From Ectothiorhodospira magna (GTDB taxonomy: Bacteria; Pseudomonadota; Gammaproteobacteria; Ectothiorhodospirales; Ectothiorhodospiraceae), in assembly GCF_900110965.1 (NCBI RefSeq), contig NZ_FOFO01000006.1:44172-108171 (forward strand): a stretch of 64,000 nt of DNA, written 5' to 3'. A model generated the notes under the pieces. That model ran no database searches. It was given only the letters and a program-made list of their open reading frames with translations, and had not been told where the DNA came from. The stretch's first letter is position 1. The number at the start of each line of letters is the position of its first letter. The translations under genes were made by a program, and so were the position numbers. Shown here in pieces: positions 38,176-50,050 of this stretch.

Positions 38176-40782
38176 TTATTCCTGCAGTAGTGCTGCCAGT
38201 TCCTTGAGTCGATACAGGGCCACCAGGGCCTCCCTGGGGGTCATGCCATCCGGGTCCAGTTCATCCACTGCCGTGCGCAGGGCCAGGCTGACAGGGTCAG
38301 GGGTCTCCGGGTCTTCTTCATCGTCCATTCCATGATCCACCGGCGGACAGAACAGACTCATCTGCGGCCCTGCTGAACTGTTCAGGCTATGTTGCTCCAG
38401 GGCATTGAGGTGTTGACGTGCCCGCCGTATCACCCCTTTGGGGACACCCGCCAGAGCGGCCACATGCAGACCATAACTCTGGTTTGCCGGCCCTGCCTTG
38501 ACCGCATGGAGAAAGACGATCCGGTCCCCATGTTCCATGGCGTCAATATGCACATTGGCGATGGTGGGATACTGCTCCGGCAGGGCAGTGAGTTCAAAAT
38601 AGTGGGTGGCAAACAGGCAGAAGGCCCGGTTACGGGTGGCCAGATGTTCGGCGCAGGCCAGGGCCAGGGATAAGCCGTCAAAGGTGCTTGTCCCCCGGCC
38701 AATTTCGTCCATCAGCACCAGGCTGTGTTCAGTGGCATGGTTGAGGATGTTGGCCGCTTCGGTCATCTCTACCATGAATGTGGAGCGTCCCGAGGCCAGA
38801 TCGTCGCTGGCGCCCACCCGGGTAAAAATCCGGTCCACCGGGCCGATGCGGGCCTGTTTTGCCGGAACAAAGCTCCCCACATGGGCCATCAGCACGATCA
38901 GGGCCGCCTGGCGCATGTAGGTGGATTTGCCCCCCATGTTGGGGCCAGTGACCACCAGCATACGACGCTTGGAGTCCAGGGTCAGATCGTTGGGTACAAA
39001 AGGCTCATCGAGTACCTGCTCCACCACCGGATGGCGTCCACCCTCAATATGCAGACCGGGTTGGTCGGTCAGCTCCGGCGCGGTGAAATCCAGATGATCC
39101 GCCCGTTCTGCCAGACTGGCCAGTACATCCAGTTCCGCCAGCGCCTCGGCGCTGCGTCGCAGGGCGGGCAGTGGGTCGTGCAATCGGGTCAGCAATGCTT
39201 CATAGAGTTGTTTTTCCCTGGCCAGGGCCCGCTCCCGGGCAGAGAGCACCTTGTCCTCGAACTGCTTGAGTTCCGGGGTAATGAAACGCTCGGCACCTTT
39301 TAGGGTCTGGCGTCGGGTATAGTCCTCCGGCGCCCGATCCGATTGTCCCCGACTGATTTCGATGTAGTAGCCATGGACCCGGTTATAAGCCACCTTGAGG
39401 TTGTGGATGCCGGTGCGTTTTCGTTCCCGTTGTTCCAGATCCAGCAGAAATTGGTCTGCGTTTTCCGACAGGGTACGCAATTCATCCAATTCGGCATCGT
39501 AGCCCTGGGCAATCACTCCGCCGTCCCGGATCAATACCGGGGGTTGATCAATCACCGCTTGCTGCAGCAGTGCCACCACCTGGGGATGGTCGTCAATGGC
39601 CTCGGCCAGTTCCCGCAGTCGCACTGCACGCAGGGGATGCAGGATGTCTTGCAGGGTGGGCAGTTCAGCCAGGGAATCCCGCAGGGTAGCCAGATCCCTG
39701 GGGCGGGCAGAACCCAGGGCAACCCGGGTCAGAATACGTTCCAGATCACCGATGCGGTGTAACTGGGGTTGTAATTGTTCAAAGGCGCGGGTGTCCACCA
39801 GCATCCGGATGGCACCATGTCGTCCTTTAAGGATTTGCCGGTCCCGCAGGGGCTGGTGCAGCCAGCGACATAGCAGCCGGCTGCCCATGGCCGTGACCGT
39901 CTGGTCCAGTACCTGAGCCAGGGTATGATCCCGTCCACCGGACAGGTTGGTGGTCAGTTCAAGATTGCGGCGGGTGGCCGCGTCCAGGATGATGCCTTCG
40001 TCCCGGCGCAGCACCCCGAGGCCATCAATGTGGGGGAGGGCGGTTTTCTGGGTTTGCTGGGCATAATGCAGCAACGCGCCGGCAGCACCGATGGCCAGGG
40101 GCATCTGGTCACAGCCAAAACCGGCCAGATCCCGCGTACCCAACTGACGGGTCAGCAAAGTGCGGGCGGTTTCGGTTTCAAAGTGCCAGGGGGCCAGGCG
40201 CCTGATACCGCTCCGTTCTGGTCCTGGCAGGCGCATATCTTCGGGAATCAGCAGTTCAGCCGGTTGTAGCCGTTCCAGTTCTCCCAGCAGAGGTTCTTCG
40301 CCTTTGAGTTCCTGGACCTGAAAACGACCGGAGGCCAGATCCAGAATGGCCAATCCGGTATGTTCACCGCGAACCTTGAGGCAAACCAGCAGGTTTTCCC
40401 GGCGTTCCTCCAGCAAAGCCTCATCGGTGACCGTGCCAGGGGTGACGATTCGCACCACTTTGCGGGCCACCGGGCCCTTGGTGGTGGCTGGATCTCCCAC
40501 CTGTTCACACAGGGCGACCGATTCCCCTTGTCGCACCAGTCGTGCCAGGTAGGATTCCGCTGCATGTACCGGAACCCCCGCCATGGGAATCGGCTCACCT
40601 CCGGATTGGCCGCGTCGGGTGAGGGTGATATCCAGCAGCCCGGCGGCCCGGACCGCATCTTCAAAGAAGAGTTCGTAAAAGTCTCCCATGCGGTAAAACA
40701 GCAAGATATCCGGATGTTCAGCCTTGATTTTCAGGTACTGCTGCATCATCGGAGTATGGGAAGACAGGTCGCTGGTAGTCAT
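38176..40782 (-). CDS. mutS: DNA mismatch repair protein MutS
   Basis: 868 residues, full length. Mismatch-reading motif [15 protein letters not shown] at the N-terminus, connector, core and clamp regions, and ATPase with [13 protein letters not shown] (Walker A), [18 protein letters not shown] (Walker B) and [10 protein letters not shown]-terminal tetramerisation segment [22 protein letters not shown] is present. Divergent from the 40929 gene. Confidence 0.98.
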   Translation of the reverse strand: MTTSDLSSHTPMMQQYLKIKAEHPDILLFYRMGDFYELFFEDAVRAAGLLDITLTRRGQSGGEPIPMAGVPVHAAESYLARLVRQGESVALCEQVGDPATTKGPVARKVVRIVTPGTVTDEALLEERRENLLVCLKVRGEHTGLAILDLASGRFQVQELKGEEPLLGELERLQPAELLIPEDMRLPGPERSGIRRLAPWHFETETARTLLTRQLGTRDLAGFGCDQMPLAIGAAGALLHYAQQTQKTALPHIDGLGVLRRDEGIILDAATRRNLELTTNLSGGRDHTLAQVLDQTVTAMGSRLLCRWLHQPLRDRQILKGRHGAIRMLVDTRAFEQLQPQLHRIGDLERILTRVALGSARPRDLATLRDSLAELPTLQDILHPLRAVRLRELAEAIDDHPQVVALLQQAVIDQPPVLIRDGGVIAQGYDAELDELRTLSENADQFLLDLEQRERKRTGIHNLKVAYNRVHGYYIEISRGQSDRAPEDYTRRQTLKGAERFITPELKQFEDKVLSARERALAREKQLYEALLTRLHDPLPALRRSAEALAELDVLASLAERADHLDFTAPELTDQPGLHIEGGRHPVVEQVLDEPFVPNDLTLDSKRRMLVVTGPNMGGKSTYMRQAALIVLMAHVGSFVPAKQARIGPVDRIFTRVGASDDLASGRSTFMVEMTEAANILNHATEHSLVLMDEIGRGTSTFDGLSLALACAEHLATRNRAFCLFATHYFELTALPEQYPTIANVHIDAMEHGDRIVFLHAVKAGPANQSYGLHVAALAGVPKGVIRRARQHLNALEQHSLNSSAGPQMSLFCPPVDHGMDDEEDPETPDPVSLALRTAVDELDPDGMTPREALVALYRLKELAALLQE

Positions 40783-40890
40783 CTCAGGTCTATGGCATCG
40801 GCGTGAGCGGCGAAGATTACCATGACCGGATCGGGGGAACCTCCTGCCCTGAAATCGTCTAAGCTCATTGAGTGTTAGCGCATTGTTCCT

Positions 40891-40924
40891 CCCGTGACGC
40901 CGGTCACGGGTTTTCTTGCGGAGG
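40891..40924 (+). repeat. Palindrome with TTTTCTTGCGGAGG tail, before the 40929 gene
   Basis: CCCGTGAC (40891-40898), loop GCCG, GTCACGGG (40903-40910), then TTTTCTTGCGGAGG to 40924. It looks like an intrinsic terminator but lies between any promoter and the gene, and its tail supplies the RBS, so it could act as an attenuator or is a member of the dispersed palindromic family described in the findings. Confidence 0.75.
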
Positions 40925-40928
40925 GTCT

Positions 40929-41363
40929 ATGACAACATGGGTTATCGTTGCAGATGCGAGTCGGGCCAGGGTGTTCAGTGCCGAAAAGTCCTTCAGTCCC
41001 CTGGTGGAAGTGGAAGATCTGGTCCATCCCGAGGCCCGATTGCATGAGCAGGCGTTGCAGTCGGATCGCATGGGCCGGGTCTTTGACAGTGCCGGTGATG
41101 GTCGACATGCCATGGGGCGGGAAACGCCGCCTAAAAAGCATGAAGCCATACGTTTTGCCCGCACCCTGTGTGATCGTTTGAACAATGCCCGTGTGACCGG
41201 GCAGTTCAGCAAGCTCTACATCATTGCTGCGCCGGCCTTTTTGGGCGCATTGAGAAACTGTATGGATGCAGTGACCCAAAAGTCCGTGGTCGGTGAGATC
41301 GACAAGAATCTGACCACCCATGATCCGATGGATATTCGCCGGCAGTTGCCGCAGTTCCTGTGA
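40929..41363 (+). CDS. Host attachment protein family (eRF1-like fold), function unknown
   Basis: 144 residues. MTTWVIVADASRARVF and the C-terminal GEIDKNLTTHDPMDIRRQL are hallmarks of the bacterial 'host attachment protein' family (PF10116-like), named from an Agrobacterium attachment study but probably an RNA/ribosome-related fold; function unsettled. ATG 40929 is chosen for the GGAGG four bases before it; a longer frame starting at 40872 would run through the palindrome. A strong hairpin follows. Confidence 0.85.
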   Translation: MTTWVIVADASRARVFSAEKSFSPLVEVEDLVHPEARLHEQALQSDRMGRVFDSAGDGRHAMGRETPPKKHEAIRFARTLCDRLNNARVTGQFSKLYIIAAPAFLGALRNCMDAVTQKSVVGEIDKNLTTHDPMDIRRQLPQFL

Positions 41364-41374
41364 ATCGACTCCGG

Positions 41375-41398
41375 GGCGAGGCGGTGTAACGCCTCGCC
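41375..41398. other. Strong hairpin after the host-attachment-type gene
   Basis: GGCGAGGCG (41375-41383), loop GTGTAA, CGCCTCGCC (41390-41398): nine perfect pairs, 11 bases after the stop. No T run follows. Probably a 3' end-stabilising or Rho-assisted terminator structure. Confidence 0.6.
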
Positions 41399-41549
41399 TC
41401 CGGGCACATGATGGTCCCATCACTCACCAATCACCCCTCCGGTGCCCCCCTTGATCCAGGGAAATTGTACCGAAGGGGTGAGGCATTCTTGCCCGTCGGG
41501 TCAAGGACAGCGCACAATTCACGGGTGACTGAGCCACCGGGGGGGTTGA

Positions 41550-41846
41550 ATGAATTTGAATTTTGACGAAAAGCGGGATTTTCAGCGGTTACAGCTGGAT
41601 CATCCCATGAAAATCACCGTACTGGACACCGGTCAGACCCTGCAGGGATTGGGTCGGGATCTGAGTGCCACGGGGGTGTCGTTCCGTCTATCCGTGAGTG
41701 TGCCTGTAGGGACCACGGTCATGGTCACCATTGATGCCAGCCAACAGCCGGGCGTGTTACCGTTTCAGGTGCAGGCCGAAGTGATCCGGGTCACCCCGGA
41801 GGATCAGGGCTATCTGGTGGCGGCACAGATTTCGAGTATGGCCTGA
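41550..41846 (+). CDS. PilZ-domain protein (cyclic-di-GMP binding)
   Basis: 98 residues comprising one PilZ domain. KRDFQRLQL supplies the R-x-x-x-R type arginine pair and GRDLSATGVSF the D-x-S-x-x-G motif, so cyclic di-GMP binding is expected. Effector partner unknown. Its stop overlaps the pncC start (TGATG), so the two are coupled. It gives the window a cyclic-di-GMP receptor in addition to synthesis and breakdown enzymes. Confidence 0.85.
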   Translation: MNLNFDEKRDFQRLQLDHPMKITVLDTGQTLQGLGRDLSATGVSFRLSVSVPVGTTVMVTIDASQQPGVLPFQVQAEVIRVTPEDQGYLVAAQISSMA

Positions 41847-42346
41847 TGGTCCACGGTGCCCTGGAGGCGGATTTGGCACAGATGGCCCGCCGGTTGGGAG
41901 AACAGATGTGCCACCGGGGTGCGTCGCTGGTGCTGGCGGAGTCCTGCACAGGGGGCTGGATTGCCAAGATCATCACTGATGTGCCGGGATCATCGGCCTG
42001 GTTTGACCGAGGATTTGTCACCTACAGTAACCGGGCCAAGACCCAGCAACTGGATGTGCCGCCGACAGTGCTGGACACCTTCGGGGCCGTCAGTCGTGAA
42101 ACCGTGACTGCCATGGCCACGGGCGCCCTGACCCACAGTGAGGCCCATCTGGCCATTGCCGTCAGTGGTATTGCCGGCCCCGGTGGTGGCACATTATCCC
42201 GGCCTGTAGGTACCGTCTGGTTTGCCTGGGCCTGGCGCGGGCAGGACAAAAAGCTTCAGGCCTGTCAGCATCTGCTGGCCGGTGATCGGGAAGCCATCCG
42301 CCGTCAGGCGGTGGCACTGGCGCTTCAGGGGGCGCTTGAGCCATGA
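41846..42346 (+). CDS. pncC: Nicotinamide-nucleotide amidohydrolase (PncC / CinA C-terminal domain)
   Basis: 166 residues matching the CinA C-terminal domain alone: LVLAESCTGGWIAKIITDVPGSS, the FVTYSNRAK segment and AVSGIAGPGGGT. It deamidates nicotinamide mononucleotide in NAD recycling. In gammaproteobacteria it commonly sits before recA, as here. Its stop is about 270 bases upstream of the recA start, the gap being filled by RNA-like structures. Confidence 0.93.
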   Translation: MVHGALEADLAQMARRLGEQMCHRGASLVLAESCTGGWIAKIITDVPGSSAWFDRGFVTYSNRAKTQQLDVPPTVLDTFGAVSRETVTAMATGALTHSEAHLAIAVSGIAGPGGGTLSRPVGTVWFAWAWRGQDKKLQACQHLLAGDREAIRRQAVALALQGALEP

Positions 42347-42396
42347 TGGCCGGCGGCATTGGGAATTGGCAATATGCCGGTCCTATGTGGGATAAT

Positions 42397-42416
42397 CCCG
42401 CGCCTGTTATCGCGGG
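42397..42416. other. Palindrome in the recA upstream region
   Basis: CCCGCG (42397-42402), 8-base loop, CGCGGG (42411-42416). It follows a possible promoter (TTGGCA near 42366, GATAAT at 42391-42396, spacing long). It might be a promoter-proximal hairpin or a protein site. It is not a LexA box of the CTGT-N8-ACAG kind. Confidence 0.45.
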
Positions 42417-42439
42417 ACGGAGTTCCCCGTGTGGTATTT

Positions 42440-42591
42440 ACGGACGGTCAACTACCCCCGACTGAAGTCGGGGGCTTGTGAGAGCAAGCCGGGTTGACCA
42501 GCCTGAGCCCGCCTGAGCAGGACGCTCGAAAGGGGCTACGTTTTTCGGCGACTGCAGTCCCGCAGCCGCTGAAATCGCGGGTTTCCTTGCG
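42440..42591 (+). ncRNA. Structured RNA candidate resembling HEARO / IscB omega-RNA, recA leader
   Basis: Several perfect stems nest as in a folded RNA. Outer stem GGTCAAC (42446-42452) with GTTGACC (42493-42499) encloses CCCCCGACT (42455-42463)/AGTCGGGGG (42466-42474) and GCTTG (42474-42478)/CAAGC (42485-42489). Next, AGCCC (42506-42510) pairs with GGGCT (42533-42537), with GAGC/GCTC inside, and a terminal hairpin CCCGC (42559-42563)/GCGGG (42577-42581) is followed by TTTCCTTGCG. The layout and the GGTCAAC...GGTTGACC frame recall HEARO RNAs, the omega-RNAs that lie just upstream of iscB nuclease genes. Here recA occupies that place and no nuclease ORF exists. Family identity is from memory, not from a search. 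Confidence 0.55.
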
Positions 42592-42617
42592 AAGAGGTTA
42601 TGAAAAGGGGTTTGACG

Positions 42618-43652
42618 ATGGATGAAAATCGCAAGAAGGCGCTCTCTGCGGCACTGAGCCAGATCGAACGTCAGTTCGGTAAGGGCGCGGTCATGCGCAT
42701 GGGGGATTCCACCGCCGTGCGGGATGTGGAAGTGATTTCCAGCGGCTCTTTGGCGCTGGATATTGCCCTGGGCATCGGTGGCCTGCCCAAGGGGCGGGTG
42801 GTGGAGGTTTTCGGCCCGGAGTCTTCAGGCAAGACAACCCTGACCCTGCAGGTGATCGCCGAATGTCAGAAGCTGGGAGGGACGGCGGCTTTTGTGGACG
42901 CTGAACATGCCTTGGACCCTTCTTATGCCGCCAAGTTGGGTGTGGATGTGGACAATTTGCTGGTGTCCCAGCCGGATACCGGTGAGCAGGCCCTGGAGAT
43001 TGCCGACATGCTGGTGCGCTCCAGTGCCGTGGACGTGGTGGTGGTGGACTCTGTGGCTGCCCTGACCCCCAAGGCCGAAATTGAAGGGGAAATGGGGGAT
43101 GCCCATGTGGGTTTGCAGGCCCGGCTGATGTCCCAGGCCCTGCGCAAACTCACCGCCAACATCAAGCGCTCCAACACGCTGGTGATTTTTATCAACCAGA
43201 TCCGCATGAAGATCGGTGTCATGTTTGGCAACCCGGAAACCACCACCGGGGGCAATGCCCTGAAATTTTATTCCTCCGTGCGCCTGGAGATTCGCCGTAC
43301 CGGTGCGATCAAGAAAGGTGACGAGATGGTGGGTAATGAAACCCGGGTCAAGGTGGTCAAGAACAAGATGGCCCCCCCATTTCGGGAGGCCCATTTCGAA
43401 ATTCTTTATGGCGAAGGTATCTCCCGGCTCGGCGAGGTGATCGAGATGGGCGTCAAGGACGGCATCGTGGACAAGGCCGGTGCCTGGTACAGTTACAACG
43501 GTGAGCGCATTGGTCAGGGCAAGGATAACGCCCGTAATTTCCTCAAGGAGCGACCGGAAATCGCCACCGATATCGAGAACCAGATTCGGGAACGGCATCT
43601 GCCCAAGCGCGGGACACCAGAGCATGAGCCTGAAGTTCCGGCAGAAGAGTAA
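42618..43652 (+). CDS. recA: Recombinase A
   Basis: 344 residues. Walker [19 protein letters not shown], the MRMGD and KGEAHF-like region ([16 protein letters not shown]) and loop L2 ([22 protein letters not shown], read in parts) are intact. The start is taken as ATG 42618 because AAGGGG lies eight bases before it; the upstream ATG 42600 has its Shine-Dalgarno too close (two bases). No CTGT-N8-ACAG LexA box was found between 42347 and the start. recX overlaps its 3' end by 29 bases. Confidence 0.97.
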   Translation: MDENRKKALSAALSQIERQFGKGAVMRMGDSTAVRDVEVISSGSLALDIALGIGGLPKGRVVEVFGPESSGKTTLTLQVIAECQKLGGTAAFVDAEHALDPSYAAKLGVDVDNLLVSQPDTGEQALEIADMLVRSSAVDVVVVDSVAALTPKAEIEGEMGDAHVGLQARLMSQALRKLTANIKRSNTLVIFINQIRMKIGVMFGNPETTTGGNALKFYSSVRLEIRRTGAIKKGDEMVGNETRVKVVKNKMAPPFREAHFEILYGEGISRLGEVIEMGVKDGIVDKAGAWYSYNGERIGQGKDNARNFLKERPEIATDIENQIRERHLPKRGTPEHEPEVPAEE

Positions 43653-44141
43653 GGTTGCCGGGACGGCGGAGGAGGCCGCTGTCCGGCTCTTGTCCCGTCG
43701 GGAACATTCGCGCCAGGAACTACGAGCCAAGCTGACCGAAAGAGGGCTGGTTCCCCAGGCGGTGGATGACGCCCTGGAACGGCTGGCATCCCAGGGGTTG
43801 GTCAGCGATGAACGGTTCACGGAGGGCTTTATCAGGCACCGTATCGGGCAGGGTCATGGCCCGATACGCATTAGTGCAGATCTGCGGCAACGGGGTGTTG
43901 CCGAATCGCTGGTGCAGATTGCCCTGGAAGCCGCTGAAGCTGATTGGGAAGCCTTGGCCCATGACACCCGTGCACGCCGTTTTGGGCCAGAGTCTCCCGG
44001 AGATTACCGGGAACGCAGCAAGCAGATGCGTTTTTTGCAATATCGAGGATTCCCCACGGACATCATACGCCGTGTTGTCAACGACTCTGCCCTTGAAGGA
44101 CGGGGTTTCTCGCGCGAAATGATGAGCGACGAAGACAAGAC

Positions 44142-44145
<4 letters not shown>
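43624..44145 (+). CDS. recX: Regulatory protein RecX
   Basis: 173 residues, helical repeats typical of RecX ([56 protein letters not shown]). It modulates RecA filaments. The start MSLKFRQK lies inside the recA 3' end. The last 20 or so codons ([18 protein letters not shown]) run through a 39-bp repeat also found before lysC, so the present C-terminus seems to have been extended or replaced by that element. The stop overlaps the alaS start (ATGA). Confidence 0.9.
44087..44125 (+). repeat. 39-bp repeat, copy A (inside recX end, before alaS)
   Basis: 35 of 39 bases match copy B at 46920-46958. It contains CCTTGAAGG and GGGGTTTCTCGCG, followed by AAATGATGA. It ends 16 bases before the alaS ATG and is translated as the recX tail. 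Confidence 0.85.
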
Positions 44146-46760
<2,615 letters not shown>

Positions 46761-46781
46761 CGCCGATCGATTGTTGGCCCA

Positions 46782-46796
46782 CACTGTTTGACAGTG
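46782..46796. other. Small hairpin after alaS
   Basis: CACTGT-TTG-ACAGTG, perfect six-base arms, 21 bases after the alaS stop and without a T run. The rest of 46797-46919 contains an A/T-rich stretch (CTATATACGATACAC near 46895-46910) that may be the lysC promoter, with ATCGT/ACGAT arms, but no clear -35. Confidence 0.4.
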
Positions 46797-46919
46797 GCAC
46801 CGTCACCGCCGCCTGCTGCAACCATCAGCCAGCTGCGGTGATCCCTTTTAAACCCGATGGATACAGGAGGACGTGAGCAGGGCCGCGTGATCGTGCTATA
46901 TACGATACACTCTCCCTCC

Positions 46920-46958
46920 CTGTCCTTGAAGGATGGGGTTTCTCGCGGAAAATGATGA
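46920..46958 (+). repeat. 39-bp repeat, copy B (before lysC)
   Basis: 35/39 identical to 44087-44125. Its hairpin is stronger here: CCCTGTCC and GGATGGGG (with two G-T pairs) flank TTGAA, followed by TTTCTCGCGG. It ends 25 bases before the lysC ATG. Confidence 0.85.
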
Positions 46959-46983
46959 CAGGCCTCTATCAAAGTAAAAAACT

Positions 46984-48213
46984 ATGTCCTTGATCGTCCA
47001 AAAATACGGTGGTACTTCGGTCGGTAGCGTGGAGCGCATCCAGAATGTGGCCGATAGAGTCATAGCTGCCCGTCGTCAGGGGCATGAACTGGTGGTGGTG
47101 GTTTCTGCCATGAGTGGCGAGACTGACCGACTGCTGGGGCTGGCCAGGGGTATTCGTGCCAACATTGATGGCCGTGAACTGGATGTACTGCTGTCCACGG
47201 GAGAGCAGGTCACCATCGCCCTGCTGGCCATGGCTCTGGAGGCCAAGGGCTGTCCAGCCCGTTCCTACACGGGTGCCCAGGTCCAGATTCTTACCGACAG
47301 CGCCCATAACAAGGCCCGTATTCGGGACATTGATGGCGCCAGGGTGCGGCGGGATCTGGCCGATGGCAAGGTGGTGGTGGTGGCTGGATTTCAGGGGGTG
47401 GACGAGATGGGTAATATCACCACCTTGGGTCGTGGCGGCTCCGACACCACCGCCGTTGCCCTGGCCACCGCCCTTAAAGCCGATGAATGCCAGATCTTCA
47501 CCGACGTGGACGGGGTGTACACCACAGACCCCCGCGTTGTACCTAAGGCCCGCCGACTGGACCGCATCACCTTTGAGGAGATGCTGGAAATGGCCAGTCT
47601 GGGGTCCAAGGTTTTGCAGATACGTGCCGTCGAGTTTGCCGGCAAATACAATGTACCGCTGCGTGTTTTATCTTCATTTCAGGAAGGAGAGGGCACGCTC
47701 ATCACTTTTGAGGAAGAGAGCATGGAGCAGGCGCTCATTTCCGGGATCGCCTTCAATCAAAATGAAGCCCAGCTCACTGTGGCTGGAGTTCCCGACCAGC
47801 CTGGTGTGGCTTACCGGCTGCTTGGTGCCGTGGCCGATGCCAACATTGAGGTGGACATGATTGTCCAGAATGTGGGGGCTGACGGTACCACAGACTTCAC
47901 TTTCACTGTCCATCGGAATGATTTTGAAAAAGCGCTGGGTATCGTTCATTCCCGGGCCGAGGCACTCGGTGCCCGTCAGGTGACTGGCGACGACAAGATC
48001 GTCAAGATCTCCATTGTCGGGGTGGGTATGCGGTCCCATGCCGGTATCGCCAGCAAGATGTTCGAGGCCTTGGCGGCTGAGGGCATCAATATTCGCATGA
48101 TTTCCACTTCCGAAATCAAGATCTCCGTGGTAGTGGATGAAAAGTATCTGGAACTTGGGGTGCGTGCCCTGCACGATGCCTTTGAGCTGGAACAGCCCCG
48201 TTCCGGTCAGTAA
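46984..48213 (+). CDS. lysC: Aspartate kinase
   Basis: 409 residues, the length of the single-function, lysine/threonine-sensitive type. KYGGTSVGSVERIQNVA, the GRGGSDTTAVALA motif and FTDVDGVYTTDPR mark the kinase domain; two ACT domains follow (about 265-330, VAGVPDQPGVAYRLLG; and 345-405, VGVGMRSHAGIASKMF). First step of lysine, threonine and methionine synthesis. Confidence 0.97.
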   Translation: MSLIVQKYGGTSVGSVERIQNVADRVIAARRQGHELVVVVSAMSGETDRLLGLARGIRANIDGRELDVLLSTGEQVTIALLAMALEAKGCPARSYTGAQVQILTDSAHNKARIRDIDGARVRRDLADGKVVVVAGFQGVDEMGNITTLGRGGSDTTAVALATALKADECQIFTDVDGVYTTDPRVVPKARRLDRITFEEMLEMASLGSKVLQIRAVEFAGKYNVPLRVLSSFQEGEGTLITFEEESMEQALISGIAFNQNEAQLTVAGVPDQPGVAYRLLGAVADANIEVDMIVQNVGADGTTDFTFTVHRNDFEKALGIVHSRAEALGARQVTGDDKIVKISIVGVGMRSHAGIASKMFEALAAEGINIRMISTSEIKISVVVDEKYLELGVRALHDAFELEQPRSGQ

Positions 48214-48307
48214 TCAGACGCTGGTAAACGAATTGCTGGCGAATGATGGGCGCATCTGGATGGATGCGTTTCCTGGAAGTAAAGCACCGGACTTGAGCCG
48301 GCGCCCA

Positions 48308-48325
48308 CCAGACCGCAGAGTCTGG
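48308..48325 (+). other. Hairpin in the csrA leader
   Basis: CCAGAC, loop CGCAGA, GTCTGG, in the 157 bases between lysC and csrA. The csrA leader also has GGA motifs (TTTGGAGAAAGGAAA) overlapping the ribosome binding site, where CsrA could repress its own translation. Confidence 0.45.
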
Positions 48326-48370
48326 ATCAAAAAACACACACGGTGATTGAATCAGTTTGGAGAAAGGAAA

Positions 48371-48556
48371 ATGCTTATCTTAACTCGCAGGGTTGGTGAA
48401 ACCCTCATGATCGGAGACGAGGTGACTGTAACGGTCCTTGGTGTCAAGGGTAATCAGGTGCGTGTCGGCATCAATGCCCCCAAGGATGTTGCTGTTCATC
48501 GTGAGGAAATCTACGAGCGCATCCAGCGCGAACAGGAAGCGGAAGGCAGTTCCTGA
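48371..48556 (+). CDS. csrA: Carbon storage regulator CsrA (RsmA)
   Basis: 61 residues; [22 protein letters not shown] followed, in parts, by [29 protein letters not shown] homodimeric RNA-binding protein that blocks ribosome binding at GGA motifs. ATG 48371 follows GAAAGGAAA; an in-frame start 24 bases upstream is not conserved. The lysC-csrA-tRNA-Ser order is classic for gammaproteobacteria. Confidence 0.97.
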   Translation: MLILTRRVGETLMIGDEVTVTVLGVKGNQVRVGINAPKDVAVHREEIYERIQREQEAEGSS

Positions 48557-48661
48557 TTTTTTGTGTTTTGGGACTTTACGAAAAGTCATCTTTGAAGTAG
48601 TATAGTGGCTTGCCGTCGATATCAGGGAAGTAAAGGCGGCAAGCAATAAGAGACAGTACAC

Positions 48662-48752
48662 GGAGAGATGGCCGAGTGGTCGAAGGCGCTCCCCTGCTAA
48701 GGGAGTATGGGTCAAAAGCCCATCGAGGGTTCGAATCCCTCTCTCTCCGCCA
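48662..48752 (+). tRNA. tRNA-Ser (anticodon GCT)
   Basis: 91 bases, class II tRNA with a long variable arm. The acceptor stem GGAGAGA pairs with TCTCTCC; discriminator G and encoded CCA (48750-48752). Anticodon loop CTGCTAA gives GCT. The T-loop GGTTCGAATCC is intact. Confidence 0.97.
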
Positions 48753-48759
48753 ATTTTTC

Positions 48760-48789
48760 AAAAAACCCCCTGATTCAAGGGGGTTTTTG
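48760..48789 (+). terminator. Rho-independent terminator after tRNA-Ser
   Basis: AAAAAA-CCCCC (to 48770), loop TGATTCAA, GGGGG (48779-48783), TTTTT. Bidirectional by its A and T flanks, so it can also stop transcription from the transposase gene on the minus strand. Confidence 0.88.
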
Positions 48790-48854
48790 CGTTTATCTAT
48801 TCGGTAAAAATCTCCGACCGCAGAACATCTCAACCATGGCTTGTCTGTACCGAA

Positions 48855-49991
48855 TCAGGCTGCCTTTGGGTTGAAGACCTTTCTGGCAATGGCTATGCCC
48901 CGTATCCTCTGCTTTCTTTTTCTAGCCGCCAGTTCGCACAGCGATTCCACCGTACCGATAACATGGCCGAAAGATTTGAGCATTTTGGCTGATTCAGTGA
49001 CAAAGGTTTCAGTATTCATCCCCATCTGCAACAGGAGGCGAGGCGTTTTCTCCGGGATATGGCCTGGTTTCATGGGATGGATGCAACGCCCCAAGGTATC
49101 AACCAACTCCAAATAATCCTCAAAGCCAAAAGGAATGGCGACTTCGAACTGTGCGGTGGGATCAAAGGGCATGAGTGGGGCGGGTTGTAACGATTTGAGG
49201 TATTTTTCTGAGCGAAGTTTTCCGGTTTCGGCTGCGTGATCCTCGCTGGTACCAGTAGTCAAGGGCGCGGGGGAAACGATTTCATCCAGGTTTTCGGTGG
49301 TTTGAGAGGTATTGGACGTTGTTTTTACGGGCAGTGCTGGTGTTTTGGTGACGTTACGAATGCGGCGGGCTATACCCGTAAATTCACAACTCTTTAGATC
49401 CGCTGCGATTCCGGCACGCACAGGATTTAGATCCACGTAGGCCATGGCGGCCAGCAGGGCTTTTTCATCCAGCAGGGCCTGACTTTTGAAGCGTCCTTCC
49501 CAGAAACGCCCCTTGACACCATCTTCCTGGTTAGCTTGGCGGGCAATGGACTCGTTGAGCACGCGCATGAACCAGGACAGATCGTGTAATCGTGCCCGAT
49601 ACAATGTCGCATATTCCTCCACCTGGGCAAGTTCTGCCGCAGAGAGAGATTCTGGACCTTTTTCAAGGTAGTTCTGGACGCATGAAGGCCCGTTAAAGAG
49701 CTGTGTCCAACGCGTTAAAACCTCATTCGTGCCCCATTGCATGCCTCGACTGGCATCAATGCGCAACACGATGTGGTAGTGATTGGACATGACTGCATAG
49801 GCGGCAATATCGACGGCAAAGATACCCGACAAAGCCAGCATGCGTTCCTCGATCCACCCTCGACGGTGCCCATAATCCATGCCGGTCAGCTGGTCTCGAC
49901 CACACAGAAAAGCTCGCCTTACACACCGGCTGACTACGTGGTACCAGGGGGTGTCGGAAAGGCAGACTTGTTGGTGACGAGGTTGAGCCAT
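48855..49991 (-). CDS. REP-associated tyrosine transposase-like protein (Y1/IS200 family)
   Basis: 378 residues. The HUH motif NHYHIVL (about 72-78) and the catalytic tyrosine in AAMAYVDLNPVRAGI (about 183) place it in the Y1_Tnp/RAYT superfamily. It is larger than IS200 transposases (about 150) and carries a C-terminal region with unknown role. RAYTs are usually single-copy, chromosomal, and process REP palindromes. It lies next to tRNA-Ser. I see no clear inverted ends of an insertion sequence or target duplication around it. Codon use here is less GC-rich than in the core. Confidence 0.85.
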   Translation of the reverse strand: MAQPRHQQVCLSDTPWYHVVSRCVRRAFLCGRDQLTGMDYGHRRGWIEERMLALSGIFAVDIAAYAVMSNHYHIVLRIDASRGMQWGTNEVLTRWTQLFNGPSCVQNYLEKGPESLSAAELAQVEEYATLYRARLHDLSWFMRVLNESIARQANQEDGVKGRFWEGRFKSQALLDEKALLAAMAYVDLNPVRAGIAADLKSCEFTGIARRIRNVTKTPALPVKTTSNTSQTTENLDEIVSPAPLTTGTSEDHAAETGKLRSEKYLKSLQPAPLMPFDPTAQFEVAIPFGFEDYLELVDTLGRCIHPMKPGHIPEKTPRLLLQMGMNTETFVTESAKMLKSFGHVIGTVESLCELAARKRKQRIRGIAIARKVFNPKAA

Positions 49992-50050
49992 ACCTGCATC
50001 CTAGCACCCATCGCCGAGATTTTCAATAAAGTGGGTGTCCAATTAAAAAA

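Noticed and set aside
42347..42617. SOS (LexA) box for recA
   Set aside because: No CTGT-N8-ACAG was found; CTGTTATCGCGGGACGG at 42404 lacks the right half. A different LexA motif cannot be excluded.
48855..49991. Complete IS200/IS605 insertion sequence
   Set aside because: The transposase is larger than IS200 TnpA, no TnpB is present and no convincing left and right ends were found around it; RAYT-like is a better description.
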